Of a stretch of 64,000 nucleotides of DNA, positions 19,587 to 27,723 are shown one piece after another. The DNA is from Pacificoceanicola onchidii. Its GTDB lineage: Bacteria; Pseudomonadota; Alphaproteobacteria; Rhodobacterales; Rhodobacteraceae. Numbering within the stretch: position 1 is the stretch's first letter; each line of letters opens with the position of its first letter. The stretch covers positions 62,001 to 126,000 of the forward strand of contig NZ_SRXY01000008.1 in NCBI RefSeq assembly GCF_004804335.1. Reading direction: 5' to 3'. The notes under the pieces are model-generated. The model worked only from the letters and a program-made list of their open reading frames with translations, was not told the origin of the DNA and did not search any database. The position numbers and the translations under genes were made by a program.

Positions 19587-19949
19587 TCAACTGCTGATGA
19601 AGTCCTTGTAGGCCGCTTCGTCCATGTAGTCGTCCATGACGCTCATGTCTTCGACCTTCATCTTGAAGAACCAGGCGTCCCCTTCGGGATCTTCGTTCAC
19701 TTTGCCGGGATCCTCGACGATGGCCTCGTTCACTTCGACAATCTCGCCATCCAAAGGGGCCAGGATGTCGGACGCCGCCTTGACGGACTCGATCACCACA
19801 ACCTCGTCATCCTTGGCGACTTCGGTATCCGTGTCGGGCAGTTCAACAAACACAACATCGCCAAGCTGCTCTGCCGCGTGTTTGGTGATGCCGACAACAA
19901 CGAGGTCACCTTCGACCTGCAGCCATTCGTGTTCTTCTGTGTATTTCAT
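19587..19949 (-). CDS. gcvH: Glycine cleavage system H protein
   Basis: Lipoyl-carrier protein of the glycine cleavage system, 120 residues. The lipoyl-attachment lysine is K57 in the standard ESVKAASDI context; YTEEHEWL at the N-terminus and the C-terminal DEAAYKDFI are family marks. It carries the aminomethyl group from GcvP to GcvT. It is 19 bases downstream of gcvT, with AGGAGAG just before the ATG. The protein is strongly acidic, which is normal for GcvH. Confidence 0.96.
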   Translation of the reverse strand: MKYTEEHEWLQVEGDLVVVGITKHAAEQLGDVVFVELPDTDTEVAKDDEVVVIESVKAASDILAPLDGEIVEVNEAIVEDPGKVNEDPEGDAWFFKMKVEDMSVMDDYMDEAAYKDFISS

Positions 19950-19968
19950 CGCTCACTCTCCTGTTGGC

Positions 19969-21093
19969 TTATCTTTTGAATCCTGCCGGAACAAACGGCA
20001 GTTCCGCAACCTGCACCGGCATGCGCTTGCCGCGCACATCTCCCCAAAGTTGCGTTCCCGGGGTGTGAAGCCCATCCGCAACGATCCCCATGGCAACGGG
20101 ACCGCCCACTGTAGGGCCAAACCCGCCGGAGGTGACAAACCCGATTTGCTCGCCGCCTTCAGCATCGGCAAAAAGCGCTACGTCACGGCGCATCGGCGCT
20201 CGTCCTTCGGGCCGCAGACCAACGCGTTGGCGGTCTACACCGTTGTCGAGCGCAGCAAGGATGACCTCCGCGCCGGGGAATCCCCCGGCCCGATCACCGC
20301 CCGTACGCCGGACTTTCTGGATAGCCCATGTCAGAGACGCTTCTACGGGGTTCAAACCACCATCCATGTCCTGACCATAAAGGCACAGGCCGGCCTCCAG
20401 CCGCAGCGAATCGCGCGCGCCAAGGCCAATGGGCTCGACTGTTTCATCGGCCAGCAAAGCCCGCGCCAAATCGACCGCTTTTTCATTTGGTACGGAGATT
20501 TCGAACCCGTCTTCGCCTGTGTAGCCAGACCGGGACACCCAACACTCGACGCCCAGAATGGAAACGGTGGCGACATCCATGAATTTCATGTCTGCGACCG
20601 CAGGGCAAAGCGCAGCCAAGGCCGCTTCCGCACCCGGTCCTTGCAAGGCCAGAAGCGATCGGTCTTCGATCAACGAAACCGTGATGCCCTTCGGTTCAAG
20701 AGCCCCTTTCATCAGTGCCAGATCCGCATCCTTGCAAGCCGCGTTGACCACGACAAACAGGTGATCCCCGCGATTGGCGATCATCAGGTCGTCTTCAATC
20801 CCGCCCTGCTCATTTGTGAAAAACGCATAGCGCTGCCGCCCTTCACCGAGGCCGACAACATTCACCGGCACGAGGCTTTCCAGAGCCAAGGCGACGTCAT
20901 TGCCCGACAGAACAACCTGCCCCATGTGCGAGACATCGAACAAGCCAGCCTGCGCTCGGCAGTGCTGATGTTCTTTGAGCACCCCCATCGGGTACTGTAC
21001 GGGCATCTCATAGCCCGCAAAAGGCACCATCTTGGCGCCCAGTTCGAGATGCAACTCGAACAAAACCGTTTTCATCAGATCGTCGTCAGCCAT
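19969..21093 (-). CDS. gcvT: Glycine cleavage system aminomethyltransferase, T protein
   Basis: Folate-dependent aminomethyltransferase that releases ammonia and forms methylene-tetrahydrofolate, 374 residues. Marks: FAGYEMPVQYP with the FDVSHMGQV block near residue 50, RSGYTGEDGFEI in the middle, and ARDSLRLEAGLCLYG, which bears the conserved Asp/Arg/Glu contacts. The frame extends to 21168, but the ATG at 21093 is seven bases after GGAGGGCG, and the extra part would run toward the riboswitch. First gene of the gcv operon. Confidence 0.96.
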   Translation of the reverse strand: MADDDLMKTVLFELHLELGAKMVPFAGYEMPVQYPMGVLKEHQHCRAQAGLFDVSHMGQVVLSGNDVALALESLVPVNVVGLGEGRQRYAFFTNEQGGIEDDLMIANRGDHLFVVVNAACKDADLALMKGALEPKGITVSLIEDRSLLALQGPGAEAALAALCPAVADMKFMDVATVSILGVECWVSRSGYTGEDGFEISVPNEKAVDLARALLADETVEPIGLGARDSLRLEAGLCLYGQDMDGGLNPVEASLTWAIQKVRRTGGDRAGGFPGAEVILAALDNGVDRQRVGLRPEGRAPMRRDVALFADAEGGEQIGFVTSGGFGPTVGGPVAMGIVADGLHTPGTQLWGDVRGKRMPVQVAELPFVPAGFKR

Positions 21094-21171
21094 ACGCCCT
21101 CCGGTCCGTTTTCCCGGTCCGTTGCTGGGCAAGGCTCGGGCATTTCGGTGCGGTCCTGACCACACCATCCA

Positions 21172-21331
21172 TGCCCCCTCTGTCCGTTCGCCTGAGATCG
21201 CTATCCCTTCGGCGGGTGCGCTGCCGCACCACTCTCCAGAGTGTTATGTCGCCCGATGGTCCTGAAGCCTGAGAGTTTCCGGGGCGGTTGCTCCTTCGGC
21301 ACCGGCTTGAGGCCGGTTCTCCCATCGCGAC
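21172..21331 (-). promoter_or_regulatory. Tandem glycine riboswitch upstream of gcvT
   Basis: Read leftward from 21331, two glycine aptamers follow one another. Aptamer I (about 21330-21253) opens with CGATGGGAGAACC, contains CCGAAGGAGCAA and GGAAACTCTCAGGC, and closes with CCATCG. Aptamer II (about 21243-21172) opens with CACTCTGGAGAG, contains CCGAAGGGATAG and ATCTCAGGCGAACGGACAGAG, and closes on its P1 partner. These are the hallmark conserved blocks of the class (CCGAAGG and CTCAGG...GGACAG in each half). It lies about 80 bases before the gcvT ATG. Glycine binding usually turns gcv expression on. Confidence 0.93.
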
Positions 21332-21349
21332 ATGAGTTTACTAGGCGAC

Positions 21350-21832
21350 TTAGGACGCTGTGGCAAGATCCGCTTTTTGCGAGGCCGCGTCACAGGCCGG
21401 AACAGGCTGCAAAATATGGATAAGTGGCCTGTTGTTGCAGATCAGCGCATCAAGCGTGATCGGGTCGAGCGATTCGTAGAACGCGCTTGCCGCTTCATTC
21501 AGAGCGCTCCGTAACCGGCAGGCTTCGGTCAAAGGACAGGTGTTGTCCACGTCGGCAAAGCACTCTGCCAAGGGCACAGGGGCCTCCAGTTGCCGAAAAA
21601 TTTCGCCGATCTGGATTTGACTGGCAGGCCGCGAAAGTTCGAGCCCGCCGTTTCGCCCTCTTTGCGTGCGCAGATATCCCAATTGAGCCAACTGGTTGAT
21701 GATCTGAGCGAGATGGTTTTCCGAAGCGTTACAGGTCCGGGCAATCTCTGCCTTGGTCACAAGTCGGCCCGTGTTTGCAGCGCAAAACATCAAAACCCGC
21801 ATGGCGATATTCGTTCGTTTCGTAACCCGCAT
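21350..21832 (-). CDS. Rrf2-family Fe-S transcriptional regulator, NsrR-like
   Basis: Rrf2 regulator of 160 residues. A winged helix-turn-helix occupies about residues 1-65 (with ASENHLAQIINQLAQLGY and RGRNGGLELSRPA), followed by three cluster-ligand cysteines, C91, C99 and C105, the C-x7-C-x5-C spacing of NsrR and RirA. The recognition helix (SENHL) and IGEIFRQLE look closer to nitric-oxide sensing NsrR; iron-sensing RirA is the main alternative. A perfect FNR-type box lies upstream. The stop is only 19 bases from the gcv riboswitch, so read-through into gcvT is possible. Confidence 0.85.
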   Translation of the reverse strand: MRVTKRTNIAMRVLMFCAANTGRLVTKAEIARTCNASENHLAQIINQLAQLGYLRTQRGRNGGLELSRPASQIQIGEIFRQLEAPVPLAECFADVDNTCPLTEACRLRSALNEAASAFYESLDPITLDALICNNRPLIHILQPVPACDAASQKADLATAS

Positions 21833-21864
21833 CGGATTGCCTTTTGCCCGGAATGTCCCAATTG

Positions 21865-21905
21865 TTCATACAACATCCCGAAATCGGCGGATTGATTCAC
21901 ATCAA
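21865..21905 (-). promoter_or_regulatory. FNR/DNR-type box and -10 for the Rrf2 gene
   Basis: TTGAT-TCAC-ATCAA at 21892-21905 is a perfect match to the FNR/Dnr consensus TTGAT-N4-ATCAA. On the leftward strand a TATGAA hexamer covers 21870-21865, predicting a start near 21858. The box centre is then about 41 bases upstream, the classic class II activator position, with a 25-base leader to the Rrf2 ATG at 21832. The same box is 20 bases before the rightward cyclotransferase gene and could repress it. Confidence 0.7.
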
Positions 21906-21924
21906 GCGAGACCCCTAAATCTCA

Positions 21925-22485
21925 ATGCAGGATACATATTTCTTTGGCTATGGGTCGCTGGTCAACATAGCAACCCATGGCTTCAACCCGGTTCACAAGG
22001 CCACGGCAAATGGCTGGATTCGGGCATGGCGTTACACGCCGCGGCGCAGGGTGGCCTATCTGACAGCCGTCCGCGCGCCGGGCAAAAGCATCGACGGGCT
22101 GATTGCGCCGGTGCCACAGGATGGCTGGGCCGCGCTGGATTTGCGGGAAGCGGCTTATGAACGTCTGCCAGCGAACGATCATATCGAGCATGGCGCAGGC
22201 GCGGCGGAGGTGGCGATCTACGCCATCCATCCCGATGACCTGCACCGCCCCGATGCCGATCACCCTGTTCTGATGTCCTACCTAGAAGTGGTCCTGCAAG
22301 GCTATCTTCGGGTCTTTGGCGAATCCGGTGTGCGAGATTTCTTTGAGACAACCGACGGGTGGGAGGCCCCGATCCTGGATGACCGGGCCAAACCCGTCTA
22401 CTCCCGGGCACAGACATTGACCAAAGACGAAACCGCCCTCGTTGCGGATCTGCTCCGGGAGTATGGCTGCCGCGTGGTCCGCTGA
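21925..22485 (+). CDS. Gamma-glutamylcyclotransferase-like (AIG2 fold) protein
   Basis: Protein of 186 residues with the N-terminal YFFGYGSLVN motif that forms the substrate pocket of the gamma-glutamylcyclotransferase fold, and a following GWIRAWRY strand. Members cleave gamma-glutamyl or related cyclisable amides, including glutathione breakdown (ChaC-type), but many have no proven substrate. The start follows the FNR-type box closely, so its regulation may be linked with that of the divergent Rrf2 gene. It ends ten bases before the convergent gltX end. Confidence 0.75.
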   Translation: MQDTYFFGYGSLVNIATHGFNPVHKATANGWIRAWRYTPRRRVAYLTAVRAPGKSIDGLIAPVPQDGWAALDLREAAYERLPANDHIEHGAGAAEVAIYAIHPDDLHRPDADHPVLMSYLEVVLQGYLRVFGESGVRDFFETTDGWEAPILDDRAKPVYSRAQTLTKDETALVADLLREYGCRVVR

Positions 22486-22495
22486 CCTCGGATCG

Positions 22496-23830
22496 TTACT
22501 GAGCCAGAGATTTCGCCGGCACAGTTTCGAGCAGTTGCATCACGTCGCCCATGTTCGGCCCACGCTCCTGCCCGGTCAGCGCCTTGCGCAGCGGCATGAA
22601 CAGACCTTTGCCTTTGCGGCCCGTGGCCTCTTTGACCGCCGAAGTGAATTCACCCCACGTTGCGTCCGTGTAGGGCGGCTCGGGCAGCAGGGTCATGGCT
22701 TCGGCAATGAACTCCTTGTCCTCGTCTGCAACCAAAGGCTCCGCGCCATCGCGGAACAGGGTCCACCAAGGGGCGATGTCCTTGCGGGTTGTGATGTTCT
22801 CGCGCACGACTTCCCAGAACAACTCAGCCTTCTCCGCAGGCACGCCCAGCGCCTCGACCTCCGCCCGAACCGCGTCAAACGGCAGGCCGTGCAGTTTCTT
22901 GGCGGTCAGCGGCTTCAGGTCCTCGACATCGAATTTCGTCGGGGCTGAGCCAAACTGCTCAAGCTCAAAGCCGTCTGCAATCTCTTCAATGGACGCGCGC
23001 AGCTCAACCGGCTGGCTGGAGCCAAGACGGGCCATCAGGCTGAGCAGCGCTTCGGGTTCGATCCCGGCTTCGCGCAGGTCCCGCAGAGCAAGCGTGCCCA
23101 AACGTTTCGACAGGGACTCGCCTTGCGGGCCGGTCAAGAGAGAATGGTGCGCAAAGGACGGCGGCGTGCCGCCCAGCGCTGTGATCATTTGAATTTGGGT
23201 GGCCGTGTTGGTGACGTGGTCATTGCCGCGCACAACATGGGTGATACCCATTTCCATGTCATCGACTACGGAGGCGAGCGTATAGAGGAACTGACCATCG
23301 GCCCGGATCAGCACCGGATCGGACACGGATGCCGCGTCAATCGACACTTCGCCAAGGATGCCGTCATCCCATGCGATCCGCTCATGATCCAGCTTGAAAC
23401 GCCAGACTCCGTTCCCACGCTCTTCGCGCAGCGCAGCCTTCTGCTCATCTGACAGGTCCAGTGCCGCGCGGTCATAGACCGGCGGTTTGCCCATGTTCAG
23501 CAGCTTCTTGCGCTTGAGGTCCAGTTCCGTCGGCGTCTCCCACGCCTCGTAAAACCGCCCCATCTCGCGCAGCTTGTCCGCCGCAGCCTCATAGCGTTCG
23601 AGCCGCTCCGACTGGCGCTCGATGCGGTCCCATGTCAGACCGAGCCATTCAAGGTCCTGCTTGATCGCGTCAACATACTCCTCTTTCGAGCGCTCCGGAT
23701 CGGTATCGTCGATACGCAGCACGAATTGCCCGCCGGTTCTGCGGGCGATGAGGTGGTTGAACAGAGCGGTGCGCAGGTTGCCGACGTGGATATATCCGGT
23801 GGGCGAGGGCGCGAAACGAGTGACGGTCAT
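22496..23830 (-). CDS. gltX: Glutamate--tRNA ligase
   Basis: Class I aminoacyl-tRNA synthetase of 444 residues that charges tRNA-Glu. RFAPSPTGYIHVGNLRTALF carries the HIGH-equivalent motif near residue 12, and SLSKRLG is the KMSKS-equivalent at about residue 240. The frame is open to 23875, but the ATG at 23830 begins the canonical MTVTRFAPSP and follows AGGAGA. Alphaproteobacteria often hold two GltX copies, one of which can mischarge tRNA-Gln; which this one is cannot be told here. Confidence 0.95.
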   Translation of the reverse strand: MTVTRFAPSPTGYIHVGNLRTALFNHLIARRTGGQFVLRIDDTDPERSKEEYVDAIKQDLEWLGLTWDRIERQSERLERYEAAADKLREMGRFYEAWETPTELDLKRKKLLNMGKPPVYDRAALDLSDEQKAALREERGNGVWRFKLDHERIAWDDGILGEVSIDAASVSDPVLIRADGQFLYTLASVVDDMEMGITHVVRGNDHVTNTATQIQMITALGGTPPSFAHHSLLTGPQGESLSKRLGTLALRDLREAGIEPEALLSLMARLGSSQPVELRASIEEIADGFELEQFGSAPTKFDVEDLKPLTAKKLHGLPFDAVRAEVEALGVPAEKAELFWEVVRENITTRKDIAPWWTLFRDGAEPLVADEDKEFIAEAMTLLPEPPYTDATWGEFTSAVKEATGRKGKGLFMPLRKALTGQERGPNMGDVMQLLETVPAKSLAQ

Positions 23831-23940
23831 GGCAATGTCTCCTGATCCGGCGCGTGTTTTCATAAGAGCGGCCAATTGTCCAGATTGGGCTTTCGCCTAT
23901 CCCCCTCCGTTGCCATGATAACGGTAACAAAGAGGTTTCC

Positions 23941-24882
23941 ATGACGAAGATTCTGACGGTCACATTCAATCCCGCCCTCGATCTGGCCACCAGCGCGGCC
24001 TGCGTAGAGCCCAATCGCAAGCTGCGTTGCGCTCCGGAGACCGCCGAGGCGGGCGGCGGCGGTGTAAACGTGGCGCGTGCGGTGACGCAACTGGGCGGCA
24101 AGGCGCAGGCTTTGGTGGCCTTGGGTGGACCAAACGGGGCGGCCTTGGGCGGCATTCTTGATGCGATGCAGCTTGATTGGTGTCGCGTAGAGGCCCCCGG
24201 AGACACGCGGCACAGCTTTTCCGTGACAGACGAGTCGCGCGGGGATCAGTATCGGTTTGTGCTGACAGGTCCGGTGTGGACTTCTGAACAACTGGATGCG
24301 GTGTTAAACCAGATCGCCGAAACAACGGCCGAAGACACATTGATCGTCTTCTCCGGATCCATGCCCCCCGGTGCGCAGGTTGGCTTCCTGTCCGAAGCCG
24401 CGGCGCGCCTGCTGCCGCGTCGCGTGATCATCGACACCTCCGGTCCACACCTGGAAAGCGCGGCAAAAGGTGAGGCCCCGGCCCCGTTCATCCTGCGCAT
24501 GGACAGCCATGAGGCGCGCGAGTTGTCCGGTTTGCCGCTCGAATCCAAGAAAGACAGCGCCGATTTCGCCGAAACTCTGCGCCAGCGCGGCGCGGCAGAA
24601 TGCGTTGTCATTGCGCGCGGCGCGGATGGATCCGTCATGGCCGCGCCAGACGGCCTCTGGCACGTCAATGCCGCCAACGACAATGTCGTAAGTGCCATCG
24701 GCGCAGGGGACAGTTTTGTCGGCGGTATGGTCATGGGATTGGCGAATGGAGAACGCCCGGAACAAGCGCTGCGCATGGGCGCCGCTGCGGCCTCTGCCGC
24801 GGTCCTAAGCAAAGGGACGCAGCTTTGCTTGCCAGCCGATTATGCGCGCATGTTGCCGGTGACACATCTTACGCAGCTTTGA
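23941..24882 (+). CDS. PfkB-family hexose-phosphate kinase (1-phosphofructokinase type)
   Basis: Ribokinase-fold kinase of 313 residues. The N-terminal ILTVTFNPALDL, the AGGGGVNVARAVTQLGG substrate block and GAGDSFVGGMVMGL with the catalytic Asp are typical of the 1-phosphofructokinase, tagatose-6-phosphate and 6-phosphofructokinase II branch. Without a PTS-fructose gene nearby, PfkB-like activity on fructose 6-phosphate is as likely as FruK. A short dyad CCGTT-N8-AACGG at 23907-23924 lies just before the ribosome site. Its 3' end overlaps the convergent MFS gene by 14 bases. Confidence 0.82.
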   Translation: MTKILTVTFNPALDLATSAACVEPNRKLRCAPETAEAGGGGVNVARAVTQLGGKAQALVALGGPNGAALGGILDAMQLDWCRVEAPGDTRHSFSVTDESRGDQYRFVLTGPVWTSEQLDAVLNQIAETTAEDTLIVFSGSMPPGAQVGFLSEAAARLLPRRVIIDTSGPHLESAAKGEAPAPFILRMDSHEARELSGLPLESKKDSADFAETLRQRGAAECVVIARGADGSVMAAPDGLWHVNAANDNVVSAIGAGDSFVGGMVMGLANGERPEQALRMGAAAASAAVLSKGTQLCLPADYARMLPVTHLTQL

Positions 24883-26086
24883 CCGGCGCCCGCGCAGGCC
24901 AGACTCGCAGCGCCGCCAGCATCGCCGCAAGGCTCATACCAGACAGAAGAAGTAGGCAGCCCCCCATCCCCATATCGCGACCCGCCCACCCGGCCAGCGG
25001 ATAGGCAATCAGAAAACAGGCGTGGCTCAGGGCAAATTGCGCGGCGAACAGCGCAGGCCTTTCGTCTTGATTGCCGGATTGTGTGAGCAATCGGCCCGCT
25101 GGCGTGAGCACAGCTGCGTAGCACAGGCCCGCTCCCGTCAGAAGAACAAGGCACAGCCACACGGGCGGCAGGTCCATGCCGACAAGAAGCAATCCGCCGA
25201 AACCGCCAAAACCGACAAGACAAAAGCCCGCTGGCAGCATGACCCTCCGGTTGCCGAAACGTTCCAGAACGCGCGGCAGAGCCAGCGCTGCTGCCATCGA
25301 TCCGGCACCGAAACAGGCCATGGCCAGCGCCAGCGCGCCTTCTCCCGCCCCGAATGTCCCGCGCACAAGAACCACGGTGTTGACCAGAACAAAGGCCACT
25401 ACACAGGCCACGGCAAAGTCCAGTGCCAGCAATCCGCGCAACCGCGGCACAGCAAGGAACAACATTACACCGCGGGTCAGGCGCTCCCGAAACGGTCGGT
25501 GCTCAATTGAACGATCAAGCGGAGGAACTCGGCTCCGGGCAATCAGCAGCGCCGAGCCGAAAAAACCCAGCGCAGTTCCTGCGAAGAGCGCCGAATACGG
25601 CATGATCAGAAGCAGCAGGCCCGCCAGAGCGGGTGAGACAAGCATTTCCAGGTCATAGGCCAGCCGGGACAGAGACAATGCACGGGTGTAGTCCCTTTCA
25701 TCGGGCAAGACGTCCGGCAACACCGCCTGATACGTCGGCGTAAAACAGGCCGAGGCCGCCTGAAGGACAAACACAAGCGACAGAACCTGCCAAACTTCCG
25801 TGACAAGAGGCAGACTGAGCGCCGCTGCAAGCCGAACGATGTCGGACCCTATCAGAACTGCACGGCGGGGAAGGATAACGGCCCAGGCCTGAGCCAAAGG
25901 CGAGATCACAACATAAGCCACCATCTTGATAAAGAAGACCAATCCCAGAACGGCGCCGGCGCCTTCACCGGCGAGATCAAAGGCCAGCAGGCTGAGCGCC
26001 ACGGTCATAAGCCCGGTTCCCACCAAGGCAATCCCATGCGCGGCAAACAAGCGCAGGTAGTTCCGATTGCGAAACAATGCGTTCAT
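24869..26086 (-). CDS. MFS transporter
   Basis: Major facilitator of 405 residues with about twelve TM segments. The segment order and the loop after TM4 (FTPTYQAVLPDVLPDERDYT) resemble the MFS-3/enterobactin-exporter-like branch of drug or siderophore effluxers. No binding-site motif decides the substrate. The start at 26086 is divergent from thpR (45 bases apart). Its end overlaps the end of the PfkB-family kinase gene on the other strand. Confidence 0.83.
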   Translation of the reverse strand: MNALFRNRNYLRLFAAHGIALVGTGLMTVALSLLAFDLAGEGAGAVLGLVFFIKMVAYVVISPLAQAWAVILPRRAVLIGSDIVRLAAALSLPLVTEVWQVLSLVFVLQAASACFTPTYQAVLPDVLPDERDYTRALSLSRLAYDLEMLVSPALAGLLLLIMPYSALFAGTALGFFGSALLIARSRVPPLDRSIEHRPFRERLTRGVMLFLAVPRLRGLLALDFAVACVVAFVLVNTVVLVRGTFGAGEGALALAMACFGAGSMAAALALPRVLERFGNRRVMLPAGFCLVGFGGFGGLLLVGMDLPPVWLCLVLLTGAGLCYAAVLTPAGRLLTQSGNQDERPALFAAQFALSHACFLIAYPLAGWAGRDMGMGGCLLLLSGMSLAAMLAALRVWPARAPVKAA

Positions 26087-26131
26087 GCCGCGACCCTAGC
26101 AACAGACGCCAAGCTGTGTCAGCTAGGGATC

Positions 26132-26659
26132 ATGCGCGCATTCATCTCTCTTGACCTACCAGACAGCACTGTCGCAGCGCTTGCGGACGTCATGGACCAG
26201 CTGCCCGGCGACATACGCCGCGTGCCGGAAGAAAACCTGCACCTGACTCTGGCGTTCATGGGGGACGTGCCGGAAGATGCGGTGCAAGCCGCCCATGAAG
26301 GGCTCGAAACCATTCGGGCGCCTCGGTTTGGTTTGTCCTTGAACGGGGCAACGGTCTACGGCGGCAGGCACGGGCAGGCCATCGCTCTTGAAGCCGATGG
26401 CGAGGCCCCGCTGCACGAACTTCATGACCGCATTCGCGCCCGCCTGCGTGGCGCGGGCATCCAACTCGAACGCCGCCGCTTTAGACCACATGTGACGCTC
26501 GCCCGGTTGCCGGGGCGCGGGGATCCCGGACCGGCACTTGGTGCACTATGCGCACTTCAAATTCCGTCCTTTTCCGTGACCAGCTTCAGCCTGATCCAAT
26601 CGACCTTGCATGAAAGCGGCGCGATCTACGAAACGCTCGCCACGTATCCGCTGTCCTGA
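26132..26659 (+). CDS. thpR: RNA 2',3'-cyclic phosphodiesterase ThpR (2H family)
   Basis: 2H phosphoesterase of 175 residues, formerly called 2'-5' RNA ligase. The two defining motifs are H37-L-T in ENLHLTLAFMG and H120-V-T in FRPHVTLARL. The enzyme hydrolyses RNA 2',3'-cyclic phosphate ends; its physiological RNA is not known. The frame is open upstream to 26036, but that part overlaps the divergent MFS start region, and MRAFISLDLP is the canonical N-terminus. A zincin gene follows 38 bases later. Confidence 0.92.
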   Translation: MRAFISLDLPDSTVAALADVMDQLPGDIRRVPEENLHLTLAFMGDVPEDAVQAAHEGLETIRAPRFGLSLNGATVYGGRHGQAIALEADGEAPLHELHDRIRARLRGAGIQLERRRFRPHVTLARLPGRGDPGPALGALCALQIPSFSVTSFSLIQSTLHESGAIYETLATYPLS

Positions 26660-26697
26660 CCCTTCCGTTCAGACATCCCCAGCCCCATATCTGAGCC

Positions 26698-27078
26698 ATG
26701 ACGGTCGTCGATTTCCTTCGCATCGCACAAGACGCGGTTAACGCCTTCCCGCGCGCGTTCCGGGAGGCGGCGCAAAGCGTGCTGTTGCGCGTGGAGGACT
26801 ATCCGGACGCCGCGCTTTTGCAGGACATGGGGATCGATCACCCGCTGGACCTGACCGGCCTCTATTCCGGCACACCCTTGACGGAAAAAAGCGTCATGGA
26901 CCCAGCCCCATGGCCCGACACGGTTACCTTGTTCCGACAGCCGATCCTCGCAGAATGGCGCAGCCGGGGAGACGTTGCGCTTGAAGACCTGATCACCCAC
27001 GTGGTTGTGCACGAGTTCGCCCACCATTTCGGTTGGAGCGACGCCGACATCGCCACAATCGACCGCTGGTGGGAATAA
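26698..27078 (+). CDS. Metallopeptidase-family zincin (HExxH), small
   Basis: Protein of 126 residues with the zinc motif HEFAH (H105, E106, H109) followed by H110 and FGWSDADI, the pattern of the small minimal zincins (DUF1025-like). These are compact cytosolic proteins whose peptidase activity has rarely been shown. It follows thpR in the same direction and ends ten bases before the convergent histidine-rich exported protein. Confidence 0.8.
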   Translation: MTVVDFLRIAQDAVNAFPRAFREAAQSVLLRVEDYPDAALLQDMGIDHPLDLTGLYSGTPLTEKSVMDPAPWPDTVTLFRQPILAEWRSRGDVALEDLITHVVVHEFAHHFGWSDADIATIDRWWE

Positions 27079-27087
27079 CGAGGCGCG

Positions 27088-27648
27088 TTAATGGTCTTGC
27101 GAGCGCTGCATCATCATCTGATGGACCGCGTGCATCCCCTGCTCTGCCATGGCCGTGACTTCCGCCGCGTGGACATGCAACGCAGCGACCACCTCAGGGT
27201 CTTCGGAGGTCTGGATCACAACCAATCCTTCGTCGGTGATCTCCACAAAAGACTGGATCGCCTCTGAGCGTTCAAAAAAGATGTCGAGCGTCGGGCTTTG
27301 GATAATCACTTGCGGATCCCGTTTCTGACCCACCCGATCAATCATGCCGACCGTATGGTTCACAAGCGCGTCCATCACCACCGGATCATCCGAAACCGTC
27401 ACGGTGCGAATCCCGTTCGGCAGGTTTTCAACTTCGCGTTCTATCTTGTCAAAGTTTCGGAACATGAGCGCCAGTTCTGCGCTCTCTTCCAGCGTCGCAT
27501 CGCGCCCGCGCAATCCCGGCATGGTCATTTCATCATGACCGGTCCCATCCGCGCCGTGCAAATGCCCATGGCCATGGGTCATCTGGGCAGGAAGCGCTGT
27601 TGCTCCCAAGCTGGCAAACACAGCAAAAATACAAATACGGATGATCAT
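27088..27648 (-). CDS. Exported histidine-rich protein of unknown function
   Basis: A 186-residue protein with a signal peptide (about residues 1-22, IIRICIFAVFASLGATALPAQ) and a mature N-terminus rich in His (MTHGHGHLHGADGTGHDEM), suggestive of metal binding. The remainder is an alpha/beta domain with DDPVVMDALVNHTVGMIDRV and a C-terminal His/Met segment (HVHAAEVTAMAEQGMHAVHQ). I do not recognise the family. The ATG at 27648 follows AGAGGG and starts the signal; the longer frame to 27702 would hide it. Convergent to the zincin gene. Confidence 0.7.
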   Translation of the reverse strand: MIIRICIFAVFASLGATALPAQMTHGHGHLHGADGTGHDEMTMPGLRGRDATLEESAELALMFRNFDKIEREVENLPNGIRTVTVSDDPVVMDALVNHTVGMIDRVGQKRDPQVIIQSPTLDIFFERSEAIQSFVEITDEGLVVIQTSEDPEVVAALHVHAAEVTAMAEQGMHAVHQMMMQRSQDH

Positions 27649-27723
27649 GGCGCCCTCTCTTGTCGGAACGCCGCATGATACGCGCAATTTGGTGTCAGCC
27701 AAGTCGTGCCGCGCAGCCTGCGA

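Noticed and set aside
19636-21159. A 507-codon + strand frame across gcvH and gcvT
   Set aside because: Antisense to two certain genes; composition is a mirror of their codons.
23907-23924. CCGTT-N8-AACGG dyad before the PfkB kinase gene
   Set aside because: Arms of five bases are too short to call an operator with confidence.
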